From Adineta steineri (Eukaryota > Rotifera > Eurotatoria > Adinetida > Adinetidae): a stretch of DNA of 64,000 bases. The notes under the pieces were generated by a model that saw only the letters and a program-made list of their open reading frames with translations, was not told where the DNA came from and made no database searches. Where the stretch lies: the NCBI GenBank assembly GCA_905250115.1, contig CAJNOI010000152.1, positions 62,001-126,000 on the forward strand, read 5' to 3'. A program made the position numbers and the translations under genes. Positions within the stretch are counted from its first letter, which is position 1. Each line of letters begins with the position of its first letter. Below, piece after piece: positions 53,995 through 64,000 of the stretch.

Positions 53995-55376
53995 CTTGGA
54001 CCTAATATATCTGAAATAATTAAGATGTGAGTGTAAGTGAAGATGCGGGTGGTTGGTGAGTGAGTGTGAGTGCGGATACTATCCTCTTCATTCTCAGTGA
54101 AATTATTTGAGCAAAAGAGATCTTTTTATCTGAAAATCGACTAAGATGCTAAGTAGCATCTTGCAACATGCATTCTTAAACTGCAATAGCCGAGTTCAAT
54201 GCCTTCATGACTTATTCTGAAAAAGTCCTAACGACTAATGATTGCATGATGCAAAAATAAACCGATTTTTCATCGATAGTAATGACGAGAACCGAATCTA
54301 TAGCCTTTTATTGCCATTCAATCGTCTACTCACATATTGCATTAACTTTAATAATTATTGAATAATTCTTATCAAAAACGCTCATCAGCGCCGCTTTCTT
54401 TGGGCCTAAAACGGGGAACTCATTTATTCACTATGGTTATTATCAAAAAAAAGTAATCATTGAGCTTTAACAATGATTTGCAATGCTTACAAGCAGGAAG
54501 AGATGGTGAAAAATCTCAATATATAACCTGAAATGTTTTTAATGAAGAGTATCCATCTACGGTGGCAGGCTGGTTATGAGTAGGGAGCTGAGAATCGGCT
54601 CAGATCCGGTTTCTATACACTTTCAAATTTAGATCATTTCAAATTAAATGAAAAATTTAAATTTCTGAAACATCGGTTGATAGTGATACGATATGAATGA
54701 ACAAAAAGAATTTTATATACATTTTTTTTGCTTGTAGCCAGTTAAAAGTAGCCACGACTCCGATCCTTTACATTTCCTTGCACACAGAGGGTGCTATGTA
54801 TTAGTAAAATGAATCCGAGCCTAGGCCCGGTCGGATCCGGATCTGGATCGGGTCCGGGTCTAAAAAAACGTGGACCCACTCCTCTCTAATTGTGAGAGAG
54901 AAGCAAGAAGGAAAAGGATGGAAATTGAGATTTTGAGCGAAATCTAACGAAGAAAAGTTGGCTTTTTTAAGGTTTTGGGATTTTCCCATAAAAACTCAGA
55001 AACCCCAAAGAACCTAAACCTTTTCCTCTCGTAACCGACGATATTTTTAATGAATTTCGCTGAGCATTGTGTTTTTTTATGTAGAAACTACAAAAAACTT
55101 AGCTTTTCTGCCCGTGCGTCTCTAATGCGGCTTACTTACAGACCACTCTAAAAATGAGTAAACTTGCCATGACTTACCTTCAGGGTCCCCATCAGGGCTG
55201 ACTCTTTTAGATTTTTGCAACTCTAATCGAGAATCGTCTGGTGAGTATAGTATGGATTCATGCAGCATAGAATACTTCGGAGAGAGTTCTCTCGTTAGAA
55301 AAATACAAGGTATTTCAGAATAAAATTTTACTGTTCCAAGTTAAGACAAAAATGTTCAGAGATGTTGACACGAAAA

Positions 55377-56058
55377 CTAGTGATGTATTTCTTTTTTTTT
55401 GTGCAAGCGGATGTTTCTCCGTCGACAAAATATAACTGTGAATATTTATGAGCATATAAGATGCCGTCCGTTTTTTTCAGAGAAAAAAAATCTCAGGCAG
55501 AAAAATTATAATCTAAATAGAGATTAAAATGTGGATTTAGCGTAAAAAAGAAAATAGAGAACTGCGTTTCAGAATAAAATAACGACGGAAATACGAACAA
55601 AAACGATTGGCAGATGGAAAAAAATGACGTTTTGTTATATTTTACCTAAGGAAAATTTTTCTCTGGAAAAAGTTCTGTTGGAAACAGTTTTCGAAAGCTG
55701 AACAAACAGTCTGACTCACGTGGTTGAACAAAATCGTCTAGAATCGCAGTTTCTCACATCACACTTCATCACGTTTTCTTTTAAAAATAATGAGTTTGAT
55801 GAAAATTAAATATGTTAGTACGTCATTTTTTCCCATCTGTCAATCATTTTTGTTGGTATTTCCGTCGTTATTTTATTCTGAAAGGCAGTTCTCTATTTTC
55901 TTTTTTATGTTGTATCCCTTTTTTAATTTCTATTCAGATTATAATTTCTCTGAAAAAAACGGACGGCATCTTATATGCTCATAAATATTCATAGTTATAT
56001 TTTGTCGATGGAGAAACATCCGCTTGCAGAAAATATCAGAAATACATCACTTTCCTAG
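55377..56058. mobile_element. Long inverted-repeat element (682 bp)
   Basis: Arms of about 280 bp (55377-55660 and 55780-56058) are reverse complements at roughly 85 percent or better. The inner part around AAGCGGATGTTTCTCC, GAATATTTATGAGCATATAA and GATGCCGTCCGTTTTTTTCA is almost perfect. Both ends read CTAG near AGTGATGTATTT. There is no transposase. Probably a non-autonomous fold-back or MITE transposon. Confidence 0.75.
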
Positions 56059-56461
56059 AAAAAAAATCTTTGATTAATCTGAGCCAGACTGGGCACGAAT
56101 CCTGCAAGAATTTGCCTTTTTTTTCCTGTAGAAACATCAATATTCTGAAAGAAACATGTAGCCACGAAATACTAAAGATTTTCACAGGATTATAATTAGA
56201 TCCTGATATGATACTTTTAGATTATTCTTTGCTTTTAAATCAGGAGTTTGTCGGGATTTGAATGATAATCTTAACCGAAAAAAAAACGTTTCTTGTTACA
56301 CATAAAAGCGTTCATTAGGATTTTCTTAGGATTGGTGTGAATGTTAGTGTTTGTTCTGTGGTTACCTACACCCACAGCCATCCTCAGGAAATAAAGGTTA
56401 TGAAGATAGTTTAATTTCAATGATTAATCTGTATCTGGTAACAAATAAAAATCATCTTGAA

Positions 56462-56515
56462 GATGTGGATGTGTCCGTTGTTGGTTTAAAGAGAACACCC
56501 ACACCCACCCTCGGC
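56462..56515. repeat. TGTGGG-type fold-back element
   Basis: CTTGAAGATGTGGATGTG and ACACCCACACCCACCCTC arms with a GTTGTTGGTTTAAAG spacer. A weaker element lies at 56336-56383. Confidence 0.75.
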
Positions 56516-56679
56516 CCATATTCCAAAATGATGTCAATATCATCATAATACTACACGTTATGCGCAGTATCAAACAGTTTTATTTATTCTTGTTTATACA
56601 AAAATACAAAGCAAAAATAGCTTTTCTGACATCCATCAGTTACTTCGAATTAGTTATAAAAAAAGACTATTTTCAGCAC

Positions 56680-59070
56680 CTAGTTTTTTGTCAGTCGTTT
56701 ATTTCGTTCAATAAACTCATCGAATTCAATTGCCATTTTGTCACTGACTACCGTACCGTTGATATTTAGTACAGTAAGTGTCTAAATGAGAAAATGTCGA
56801 TGAAAATCTAAGGTAGATACGGTAAGAATGACGCATACTGTATTATTTCGTAGTGCATCAACCAGATAACGTGCTCCTCTGTCGCTAATTTGATTTTGTC
56901 GAACATTTAATGTTTTGAGTGTCTAAGTTGAAAAGTGTCAATATATATAAATATAAAATAGACTAAGAAAGAATCAAAACTACTTTATTCTGTTTTAATG
57001 TATCAGCTAAATAGCCTGCGCCATTAGGTCCAATTTCATTGTTCTCAAGACATAATGCAGTGAGTATCTAAGTGGAAACAAAACATATAGTGGTATGCGA
57101 TAAATAAAGGAAGAATAGTTATTACCGTATTATCTCTTAAAGCATCAGCCAGATATTCTGTGCCGTCGTCCCCAATTTGATTGAGTTCAAGATCTAATGT
57201 TTTGAGTATCTGAGTAAAAAAGTGTATATATATACAACAATAAATGAAAAAGATTAAGAAAGAATGAAGATTACTCTATTTCGTTTTAATACATCAGCTA
57301 AATAGCATGCTCCAATATATCCAATTTGATTGTTTTGAACATATAATTCAGCGAGTATCTAAGTGAACACAAAATATATTGAGATATGCGGTAGGTAAAG
57401 AAAGAATAGTAGTTACCGTATTTTCTCTTAGAGCATCAGCCAGATATTCTGTTCCGTCGTCTCCAATTAGATTTTGACCAAGTTTTAATATTTTGAGTGT
57501 CTGAGTAGAAAAGTGTAAATAGATATATATAAGATAAGCAAAAAAAATAGAAGACTACTCTATTTTGTTTTAGTGCATCAGCCAAATGTTTTACTCCATC
57601 AGATCCGATTTGATTGTATTGAAGATTTAATTTGATGAGTGCCTAAGTGAAAATATGCATACAAATACGTGAGATAGAAAAAGAAAATATAAAGACTACT
57701 TTATTATTGCGTATTACATCAGCTAGATATTTTGCTCCGCAGTCTCCAATTTTGTTGTTGTTAAGATTTAATGTGGTAAGGACCTAAGTGAAAATGTGCA
57801 TAGAAATTTGTGAGATAGAGAAAGAAAATATGAAGACTACCGTATTATTTCGTATTGCATCAGCCAAATGTTTTGCTCCGGACTCTCCAATTTCATTATT
57901 GTTAAGATTTAGTGTGATAAGCGCCTAAATGAAAATGTGAGTTTGAATGTATGAGGTGAATAGAGAAAAGATGATGATTACCGTATTAGTTCGTAATGCA
58001 TCAGCTATATCTGTTATTCCTGCGTCACAGATGTTGTTATACCCAAGATTCACTTTAGTGAGCACCTACGTGAAAAAAGTACAGATGAATATATGAGATA
58101 TATAAATAAAAAATAAATATTACTATACCGTATTTTCTCGTAATGCATTAGCTAGATATTTTACGCCTTTATCCCCCATCTTATACCGTTCCTGATCCAA
58201 TGTAGTAAATTTCTAGAAGATAAAAAAATGTACACACATTTTGCTTTGGCATTTTGAGAGAAATAGAAAATTTTGTAGGTTTGAAAATTAGTAATCAAAT
58301 GTCTTTTGCTCTCTAAACAAATATTATACACTAATTTATTAGAAAGTTTAAAGACATAAACGGTTGTATCATCATTCATATCGAATCTTTGTAAAGTCAC
58401 CAGGGATGGGAAAATCTTAATATTTTTATTACTCTTCAACTTAATGAGCTGATCTTGTTTTTGAAAGTACAGGCAACTGATTGAAAGTTTTATTTCTTTA
58501 GGAGCATGAAATAACGAAACTTTCGCTCATTATATCACTTTCTTATCTGTAATAAGGCTATATTTATCATTGAGAAATATCTCTGCTATTTCTTTGAGAA
58601 TATATGAAAGATATCATATTCAATAAGGCATCTGTTATTATTGCAAAAAGTTAAGAAAGGTGTAGTAAAACATTCTACTGTATAAAAAAATGTATTCATC
58701 AATTTTTTTTTTCGTTCTTCAGTATACATTTCTATGACATGTGACACGCAAATAAAAATCATAAAGAAACATGGAGTAGTTTTCATCTGCATTTGTATAT
58801 TTCTTTTATATAACTTTAGTATTGGAAAATACCTGTTTTATAGGCTAGTTTTTGATTTATATTTAATCAAAGTTACTCTATTTAATTATATAATATGATT
58901 AAAAAAAAGAAGTTTACCTGATATCGATCATATGTATCTATTATTGTATTCAGCCGATGACATACATTTCGCATTGAACATAAAATAGTGATAGCCTTTT
59001 GGTGGTCAAGTATTCGGTAGACCATTTCGATCGGTAACGTGAGGAAAGACTGTTTGTTTTCATTCGACAT
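56680..59070 (-). CDS. F-box / leucine-rich-repeat protein, one exon per repeat
   Basis: Exon 1 (59070-58918, 51 codons) encodes an F-box (LPIEMVYRILDH, MRNVCHRLN). Ten exons of exactly 84 nt each encode one 28-residue ribonuclease-inhibitor-type LRR with the pattern LxxLxLxxNxIGxxGAxxLADALRxNT: 58212-58129, 58065-57982, 57924-57841, 57783-57700, 57642-57559, 57500-57417, 57358-57275, 57209-57126, 57067-56984, 56922-56839. A final 34-codon exon (56781-56680) ends the frame. All LRR introns are phase 0 and about 55-65 bp. A linker between the F-box and the first LRR is coded around 58210-58530 (LSISCLYFQKQDQLIKL); its splice limits are unresolved. F-box/LRR proteins recruit substrates to SCF ubiquitin ligases; LRRs of this type also occur in NLR-like sensors. 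Confidence 0.82.
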
Positions 59071-59635
59071 CGATAGAAATTGTGAAATACGTGATGTGTT
59101 CGTTTATATGTTACTTTTTATAATGTGTTTTTTTTTTTTCTGATAGTTTTGTCAATAGAAGCATTTATTAATGGTAAACGTGAGTCATAGTTAATAAGAA
59201 AAAGAAAAAGAACGAAAGAAAAAGATGTATAGAACGAACAGCTAAACATTATACATGAAAGAACAATATTGATAACATATAAGAAGACTGAAGAATGTAT
59301 TCAATAGATGTTGAGGGTTTGCATATGGCTATCCTGTTGATGTGGATGAATGAGTGTGCATGAAGGTAATTTATTTCACTCACATCGACACCCTAATAAA
59401 TATTTAACAGTGTTTTAACAGTGATTTCGAAAGCATTGCAAATGAATTTGAATTGAACCAATAAATAAATAAAGAAAGAAATATTTTATAATGAAATTTG
59501 AAAAGTTTACTGTTTCTTTTTCTAAAAACTCAAGTTTGCATAGCTGATTTATTCGCACAATAAAAGATTGAATATCATTCAAATCAAAATTAAAAATTCT
59601 TATAAAACATGACAAGACTCATCAATGTAATACCA

Positions 59636-59692
59636 TCTTGATGGTGTGTGAGGGGTGTGGATGGAAAAAAGCCGCACCCACCCTCAAGATAT
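59636..59692. repeat. TGTGGG-type fold-back element
   Basis: ATCTTGATGGTGTGTGAGGG and CCGCACCCACCCTCAAGAT arms with a short GGAAAAAAG spacer. Both ATCTTGA and TCAAGAT termini are preserved, making this one of the clearest end pairs. Confidence 0.85.
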
Positions 59693-60115
59693 CAATCGTA
59701 ACAATATACTTAGTAATTATTTTTTTCCCTGTATGAAAGACATTGTAATCTTGAAACAACACTAGGTGATGTTGAGAAAAGCAAGAGTAAAACTGGGAAA
59801 TACCGCATAATGATACATGTTTTACAAAAAGATATGTGAGATAAATATGATGCCAACAATCAAACTTTCAAGATTTTATCTAATTTAGCTGTGACTATCG
59901 AGTTATTTTTTATAAGAAGAATGAAAGCAGTGAGTTTATTTTTATTGATGTATTTGATGTAAGAAACATTGAACAACAAAGCAATATATTATATAACACA
60001 TATTTGCTCTTAGAGACTCATTGAATATGTGTAAATATGTCACATCTTGTTTTTTTAATTTTATAATCTCTTTTTCTTATATATATATATATTCGTAATC
60101 AATATTTTAAAATAA

Positions 60116-60350
60116 GTCGAATTCGCATTTCCAAATACTCATAACTAATACTACTCAAGGAAGTACTTCGAATAGTGTTTCTTCAGGATCTAGTGTTGTG
60201 ACTGATTTATCAAAGCAACAAAATCAACTAGAGAATCAGAAACAACAAATATCAGTAAAAAATAATGTTATAGCTCAAAAAGGCAAAGAATATCAAGAAA
60301 CTCGGCAATCTACCAACTCCAATAATCGAAACTATGTCATCACCAAATAA
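60116..60350 (+). pseudogene. Polar low-complexity gene fragment (3' end)
   Basis: An open stretch encodes a Gln/Ser/Asn-rich tail (STSNSVSSGSSVVTDLSKQQ, then NQLENQKQQISVKN) and ends in TAA at 60350. Third-base use looks coding, but there is no start codon. It may be the last exon of a lost gene or of an unseen one. No family recognised. Confidence 0.35.
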
Positions 60351-60890
60351 AAAGCATCAATCACACCCGTACTATAAAAATTGGTCTTCATCATCATATA
60401 CGAACTATGATGATGATTGTGGTTAAAAACATACATTTTCATTTATCTCATTTTAAACATGAGAATAAATTGATTCAAAAAAAATAAATATAAATAGAAG
60501 CATATTATAACAACTAAATATATATCGATTAGAAAAAATCTATTGTATTACTCAGTTGATAAACGAAGAAGTAATTGCTTTTTAGTTATTTGGTTGTAAA
60601 CACTGATTACAACGACATGTCTTTTACAACGCTTGCTTGACTAGATAGACTTTTTTTTTCTAATATTCTTTAAGATATTATGAAGAGAAAAGATAAGAAT
60701 TCTTCTGTTTGTCTATCTCGCCCTCCTTTATTTCAACAATAATTCTTATCTAAGTCAGTGTATGAAAAAAAGATAGTTTTATTAAAAATAAAAGTACATC
60801 TTTTATATGCACGTAAACTGAATATTTATTTAGATTTCTGGCTTTTTTCATAAGTCAAACAACTTCATTACAATTTCGTATTTTAATAAG

Positions 60891-62477
60891 ATGTTTATTT
60901 CAATCAGTTATCAATTAATATTGATTATATTAGGTATTTATTCTATTACTGCTCAATCTCCATGTGATATAGTGACTTTTGAATATGGAAATGTTTGTCG
61001 ATGTACAGAAAAGTATTGTGATGTTATAGATCCATTAGGAATTATACCAAATGCACAAGCTGCAGTATATGAAAGTACATCAGAATATGCAGGAACTCAT
61101 CGATTAACAAAATTACCCAATTTACAATTTCAATCACAACGAAATCCTAATATAACTGATTTATATGAAATTGATTATACAACAACCTATCAAACAATTA
61201 TTGGTTTTGGTGGAGCATTTACTGATTCATCTGCTGTAGTTACTAGTCAATTATCTGAAAATTTACAAAAAATCTTATTAGAGCAGTATTTTGGTAAAGA
61301 TGGTTTAAATTATAATATTGGACGTATTCCAATGGGAGCTGCTGATTTTAGTTTATCTCTATATACATATGCTTCTGTTCCAAATGATTTTGATTTAAAT
61401 AATTTTACTATATCTATGGATTTACCAATAAAAATTCCATTTATAAAATCTGCTATGGCTATGAGTAATGAAACAATTTATTTTTTCGGTTCACCTTGGT
61501 ATGCACCAGATTGGTTAAAAAATGCAAGTAATCCTGTTGGAACATTAAATGGTGTTCCTGGTGATAAATATCATAAAAGTTGGGCACGTTATTTTAGTAA
61601 ATTTATTGAAGCTTATGAATCACAAGGAATACCTATTTGGGGAATAACTTCACAAAATGAATATAGTCAAGTAAAAGATTTTAAAGGATTATTTTATACA
61701 TCACAACAATTAGCAGATTGGGTACGAGTAGATTTAGGACCAGAATTACGAACAAATCATCCATCAGTTAAAATCATGATTTATGATGATGATATGGATT
61801 TAATGTTTATAAGAATTGCAGAGATGATAAATCGTAATACTAGTATTAATAAGTATGTTGATGGAATTGCGGTTCATTGGTATGCAACGGTAGATATGAT
61901 ATTTCCAGATTTTTATGAAATGTATATAACAAGATTAGCATTTCCACAATTTTTTTATTTTGCATCAGAAGCTTGTGAAGGATATTTGAAAGCTGATGAA
62001 GGACCAAAAATGGGTATGTGGCGACGTGGAACAAATTATGCTTTATCAATTATTGGTGATTTACTTGTTGGAGCAACAGGTTGGACTGATTGGAATGTTG
62101 TATTAGATTTACACGGTGGTCCAAATCAATTTCAATATTATGTCGATTCACCTATCATAGCAAATACAACAAGTGGAAATGTTTTTTATAAAAATCCAAT
62201 GTATTATGCAATGGGACATTTTTCAAAATTTCTTCCACGAGATTCTATTCGTGTTGAAATGAAACTGGTGAAAGAAGAAAAGATGCGTTATGTTGTACCA
62301 TTGAAAATTGTTAGTTTCAAAACACCAATTAATCAAATGGTTATTATTGCTTTAAATCAAGATACAAACCACACACAAATCGTACAAGTAAAAGATCCTA
62401 ATCATGGTTATTTAACTTTAACATTATTACCAGAATCAATACAGACAATTGTTTACAATGTTGCAACTACTGACTAG
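60891..62477 (+). CDS. Glucosylceramidase (GH30)
   Basis: 528 aa, single exon, with a signal peptide of about 21 residues. The fold is a GH30 (beta/alpha)8 barrel with a beta-side domain. IIGFGGAFTDSSA marks its start, and FGSPWYAPDWLKN follows. Glu257 in SQNEYSQ is the acid/base and Glu360 in ASEACEG the nucleophile, as in lysosomal glucocerebrosidase. The enzyme removes glucose from glucosylceramide, in the lysosome or outside the cell. The usual Pro after the acid/base Glu is replaced by Tyr. Length agrees with animal homologues. Confidence 0.92.
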   Translation: MFISISYQLILIILGIYSITAQSPCDIVTFEYGNVCRCTEKYCDVIDPLGIIPNAQAAVYESTSEYAGTHRLTKLPNLQFQSQRNPNITDLYEIDYTTTYQTIIGFGGAFTDSSAVVTSQLSENLQKILLEQYFGKDGLNYNIGRIPMGAADFSLSLYTYASVPNDFDLNNFTISMDLPIKIPFIKSAMAMSNETIYFFGSPWYAPDWLKNASNPVGTLNGVPGDKYHKSWARYFSKFIEAYESQGIPIWGITSQNEYSQVKDFKGLFYTSQQLADWVRVDLGPELRTNHPSVKIMIYDDDMDLMFIRIAEMINRNTSINKYVDGIAVHWYATVDMIFPDFYEMYITRLAFPQFFYFASEACEGYLKADEGPKMGMWRRGTNYALSIIGDLLVGATGWTDWNVVLDLHGGPNQFQYYVDSPIIANTTSGNVFYKNPMYYAMGHFSKFLPRDSIRVEMKLVKEEKMRYVVPLKIVSFKTPINQMVIIALNQDTNHTQIVQVKDPNHGYLTLTLLPESIQTIVYNVATTD

Positions 62478-63374
62478 TTATTTTCTTAGAAGAAAAACTT
62501 TTTTAAAACATATTTCTATTTTTATCGGTAATTTAAGCGTTTTTATGTATTCAATAAATTATCTATTATAATTATGATCACACCTACATGCTCTGTAAAA
62601 TACTTTTTTTGTCTAACATGTATATTAGCCTATAGACTGAACATGTTTTTACGTAAATTATTATCATATTTACCTTCATTATAAAATAAAATGTGTCAAT
62701 AAATGATAGACATTTGGCATAAAACACGAATGCCAACCGTGAGCACGATGGCAGAAAAAATTAAAGGTAATACATTGAAAGGAGGGTGTGGGTGTGAGTG
62801 TGGGTGTGAGTTTGGGTGTGGGTGTGGATTTGGGTGTGGATTTGGGTGTGGATTTGGGTGTGGTTGTGAGTGTGTGTATAGATTTGGGTGTAGGTGTGAG
62901 TGTGGATTCGGGTGTGGGTGTGAGTATGGATTCGGGTGTGGATGTGGATGTAGATTTGGGTGTAGGTGTGGATTTGAGTGTGGGTGAAAGGTGTGGATAA
63001 TTGATTCAATACTCACCCACACGCACACTCACACAGGCCCAGGTCCATCCACGCATCTTGAGAGTGTGGGTGTGGGTGTGGGTGTGGGTGTGGGTGTGGG
63101 TGTGGATTCTGGTGTGTTTTCTACTTTACCCATACTCATACACACACCCAATCACAACCACAATCTAGAGAAAGAGAATAGGATGCAATTGTCACACACT
63201 ATTCTGGTAAATCAATATATGTTGATCTAAGCATCGGCAATCTCCAAAACGTGCTTGTAATGCAAAAAAAACAGTATACTCATTTTATCTATTTGACAAA
63301 TAAAAGAAATATATTATTAACAGTTTTATGTGATGTTAGGATAGCGACATTATTCATTCATTCATTGATCAAGA
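62478..63374. other. Intergenic region dominated by a repeat array
   Basis: Holds the TGTGGG-like array at 62780-63160. Open frames within it (His/Thr-rich or Cys/Gly-rich) are translation artefacts of the repeat. Confidence 0.6.
62780..63160. repeat. Large TGTGGG-like array with paired C-rich arms
   Basis: About 210 bp of degenerate GGGTGTGGATTT/GGGTGTGAGTGT units (62781-62991) are followed by a C-rich arm (CTCACCCACACGCACACTCA). A second block starts with CATCTTGAGAGTGTGGG, contains six or seven perfect TGTGGG units (about 63064-63102), and ends with a degenerate CACACCC arm. It looks like two nested fold-back elements, one greatly expanded. Confidence 0.88.
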
Positions 63375-64000
63375 ATGAATAGACTACTTGTCGTTTTCAC
63401 AATCATTATTGCATTAATTGGCATCTGTGGGCCTGTGGGCCAGCTGTACTTCTTTATAATACTGAAAATAGTCGCAGTACAGAAGAGTTCCATTGCATTT
63501 ATTTTACACAATTCTCTACTATTACATATTGTGCACGGTTGGGCACAAGTGTAAGTATTTTCACAAATATGAATACTTGTTTGAACGGAAAAAGATGGAG
63601 TTTTTCTGAATTATTATCAAACGAAATTTCACCTTGGGATGTTCTATCATGGAGTTCCGGTATAGAAAAAGCAGATGATTATGCACGAGTCTTCTATAAT
63701 CGATCGGAAAATTTTGAAGACGACCCATTCCTATGCCAATGTTTAGAAGGATTTCTAGGAAAGAAATGCGAGTACCAACTTCTCTTCGATCCTTCTTCCT
63801 TCAACAAGGCTTGGCCAATACTTTTCAAAGCGCACAGGAATAGTGAAGGTCATCAACTGTACGGTAGTATATTATGCTATGAGACATTAAAATGTGACTC
63901 TGGAATGTTATGTCTTGATTGGAGAGATGTTTGCAATGGACAACAAAATTGTATGGATGGACTTGATGAAGAAAACTGTGATTTATTGGAATTCAATGAA
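63375..64000 (+). pseudogene. LDLa-type receptor gene, 5' part, frame broken by 8-bp duplication
   Basis: ATG at 63375 opens a signal peptide (MNRLLVVFTIIIALIGI), but that frame stops near 63555. The downstream frame (to the window edge) encodes FLCQCLEGFLGKKCEYQ (EGF-like), then CYETLKCDSGMLCLDWR with DVCNGQQNCMDGLDEENC (LDLa). These match the N-terminal ectodomain of the receptor at 49345-53994 in order. A tandem 8-bp repeat TGTGGGCC (63426-63441) separates the two frames; one copy alone would keep them in register. So this is a fresh frameshift allele, a sequencing or assembly error, or a gene with a different start. It continues beyond the window. Confidence 0.7.

Larger units (their letters stand above)
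53995..56679. other. Intergenic region with repeats
   Basis: Contains a G-rich half-element (54021-54079), a GC-rich island of GGATCCGGATC/GGGTCCGGGTC words (54817-54882), the palindromic element at 55377-56058, and fold-backs at 56336-56383 and 56462-56515. No gene is supported. Confidence 0.5.
59071..60890. other. Intergenic region
   Basis: Contains fold-backs near 59330-59394 and at 59636-59692, and a gene fragment at 60116-60350. No intact gene is seen. Confidence 0.5.

Noticed and set aside
54817-54882. GC-rich GGATCC/GGGTCC island as a regulatory element
   Set aside because: Too short and isolated; it could be a fragment of an unrelated repeat and nothing else supports a function.
62696-63028. 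His/Pro-rich and Cys/Gly-rich proteins of 80-110 aa
   Set aside because: They are translations of the TGTGGG-like array in several frames on both strands.
26132-63160. CRISPR-like array from evenly spaced short repeats
   Set aside because: Repeats are inverted pairs scattered over tens of kilobases, spacers are shared rather than unique, and the genome is eukaryotic.

Overview
The window looks like nuclear DNA of a bdelloid rotifer (a Rotaria- or Adineta-like animal). It is AT-rich, with short GT-AG introns of about 50-65 bp in many genes. It carries gene types that are expanded in bdelloids: an ADP-ribosyltransferase/TPR protein, LDLa/EGF-ectodomain 7TM receptors, F-box/LRR proteins and a GIMAP-like GTPase. 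Genes of fungal or bacterial character are mixed in: an AA9 lytic polysaccharide monooxygenase, a UDP-GlcNAc 2-epimerase/glycosyltransferase fusion and a FkbM methyltransferase. TGTGGG-like repeats are scattered throughout; I recall this unit as the bdelloid telomere repeat. The species assignment is inference.

Layout. 1-5200: an F-box/LRR relic, a 368-bp palindromic element, and a three-exon GIMAP/AIG1 GTPase on the minus strand. 6300-9000: the ART/TPR membrane protein. 10.6-11.9 kb: an eight-exon AA9 LPMO. 12.9-14.3 kb: a tRNA-like element with its halves swapped, and a dual-specificity phosphatase. 14.7-17.1 kb: a DEG/ENaC-type channel and a Cys-rich repeat protein separated by a 100-N assembly gap. 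19.7 kb: a small secreted Cys-rich peptide precursor. 22.2-25.3 kb: a PAN-domain secreted protein whose first intron holds a complete 1,610-bp gag-only LTR retrotransposon. 27-42.6 kb: eight predicted type II membrane or sugar-active proteins, forming a glycan-biosynthesis-like cluster. 44.4-49.1 kb: a tandem duplication carrying two copies of an unrecognised 121-aa protein gene. 49.3-54 kb: a 1,549-aa LDLa/EGF 7TM receptor. 56.7-59.1 kb: an F-box/LRR gene in which each 84-nt exon encodes one 28-residue repeat. 60.9-62.5 kb: a GH30 glucosylceramidase. 62.8-63.2 kb: a long TGTGGG-like array. 63.4 kb to the edge: the 5' part of a second LDLa-type receptor gene with a frame-breaking 8-bp duplication.

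The strongest window-wide signal is a family of at least 20 short fold-back elements built from TGTGGG/CCCACA units. They nearly always have the G-rich arm on the left and the C-rich arm on the right, often end in CTTGAG/CTCAAG, and fall into subfamilies sharing the same spacer. The candidate undescribed system is the glycan gene cluster at 26.9-42.6 kb: two methyltransferases, four or five glycosyltransferase-like proteins and a 2-epimerase fused to a glycosyltransferase. These genes have few or no introns, unlike the intron-rich genes around them. All family assignments come from reading motifs by eye; no database search was run.
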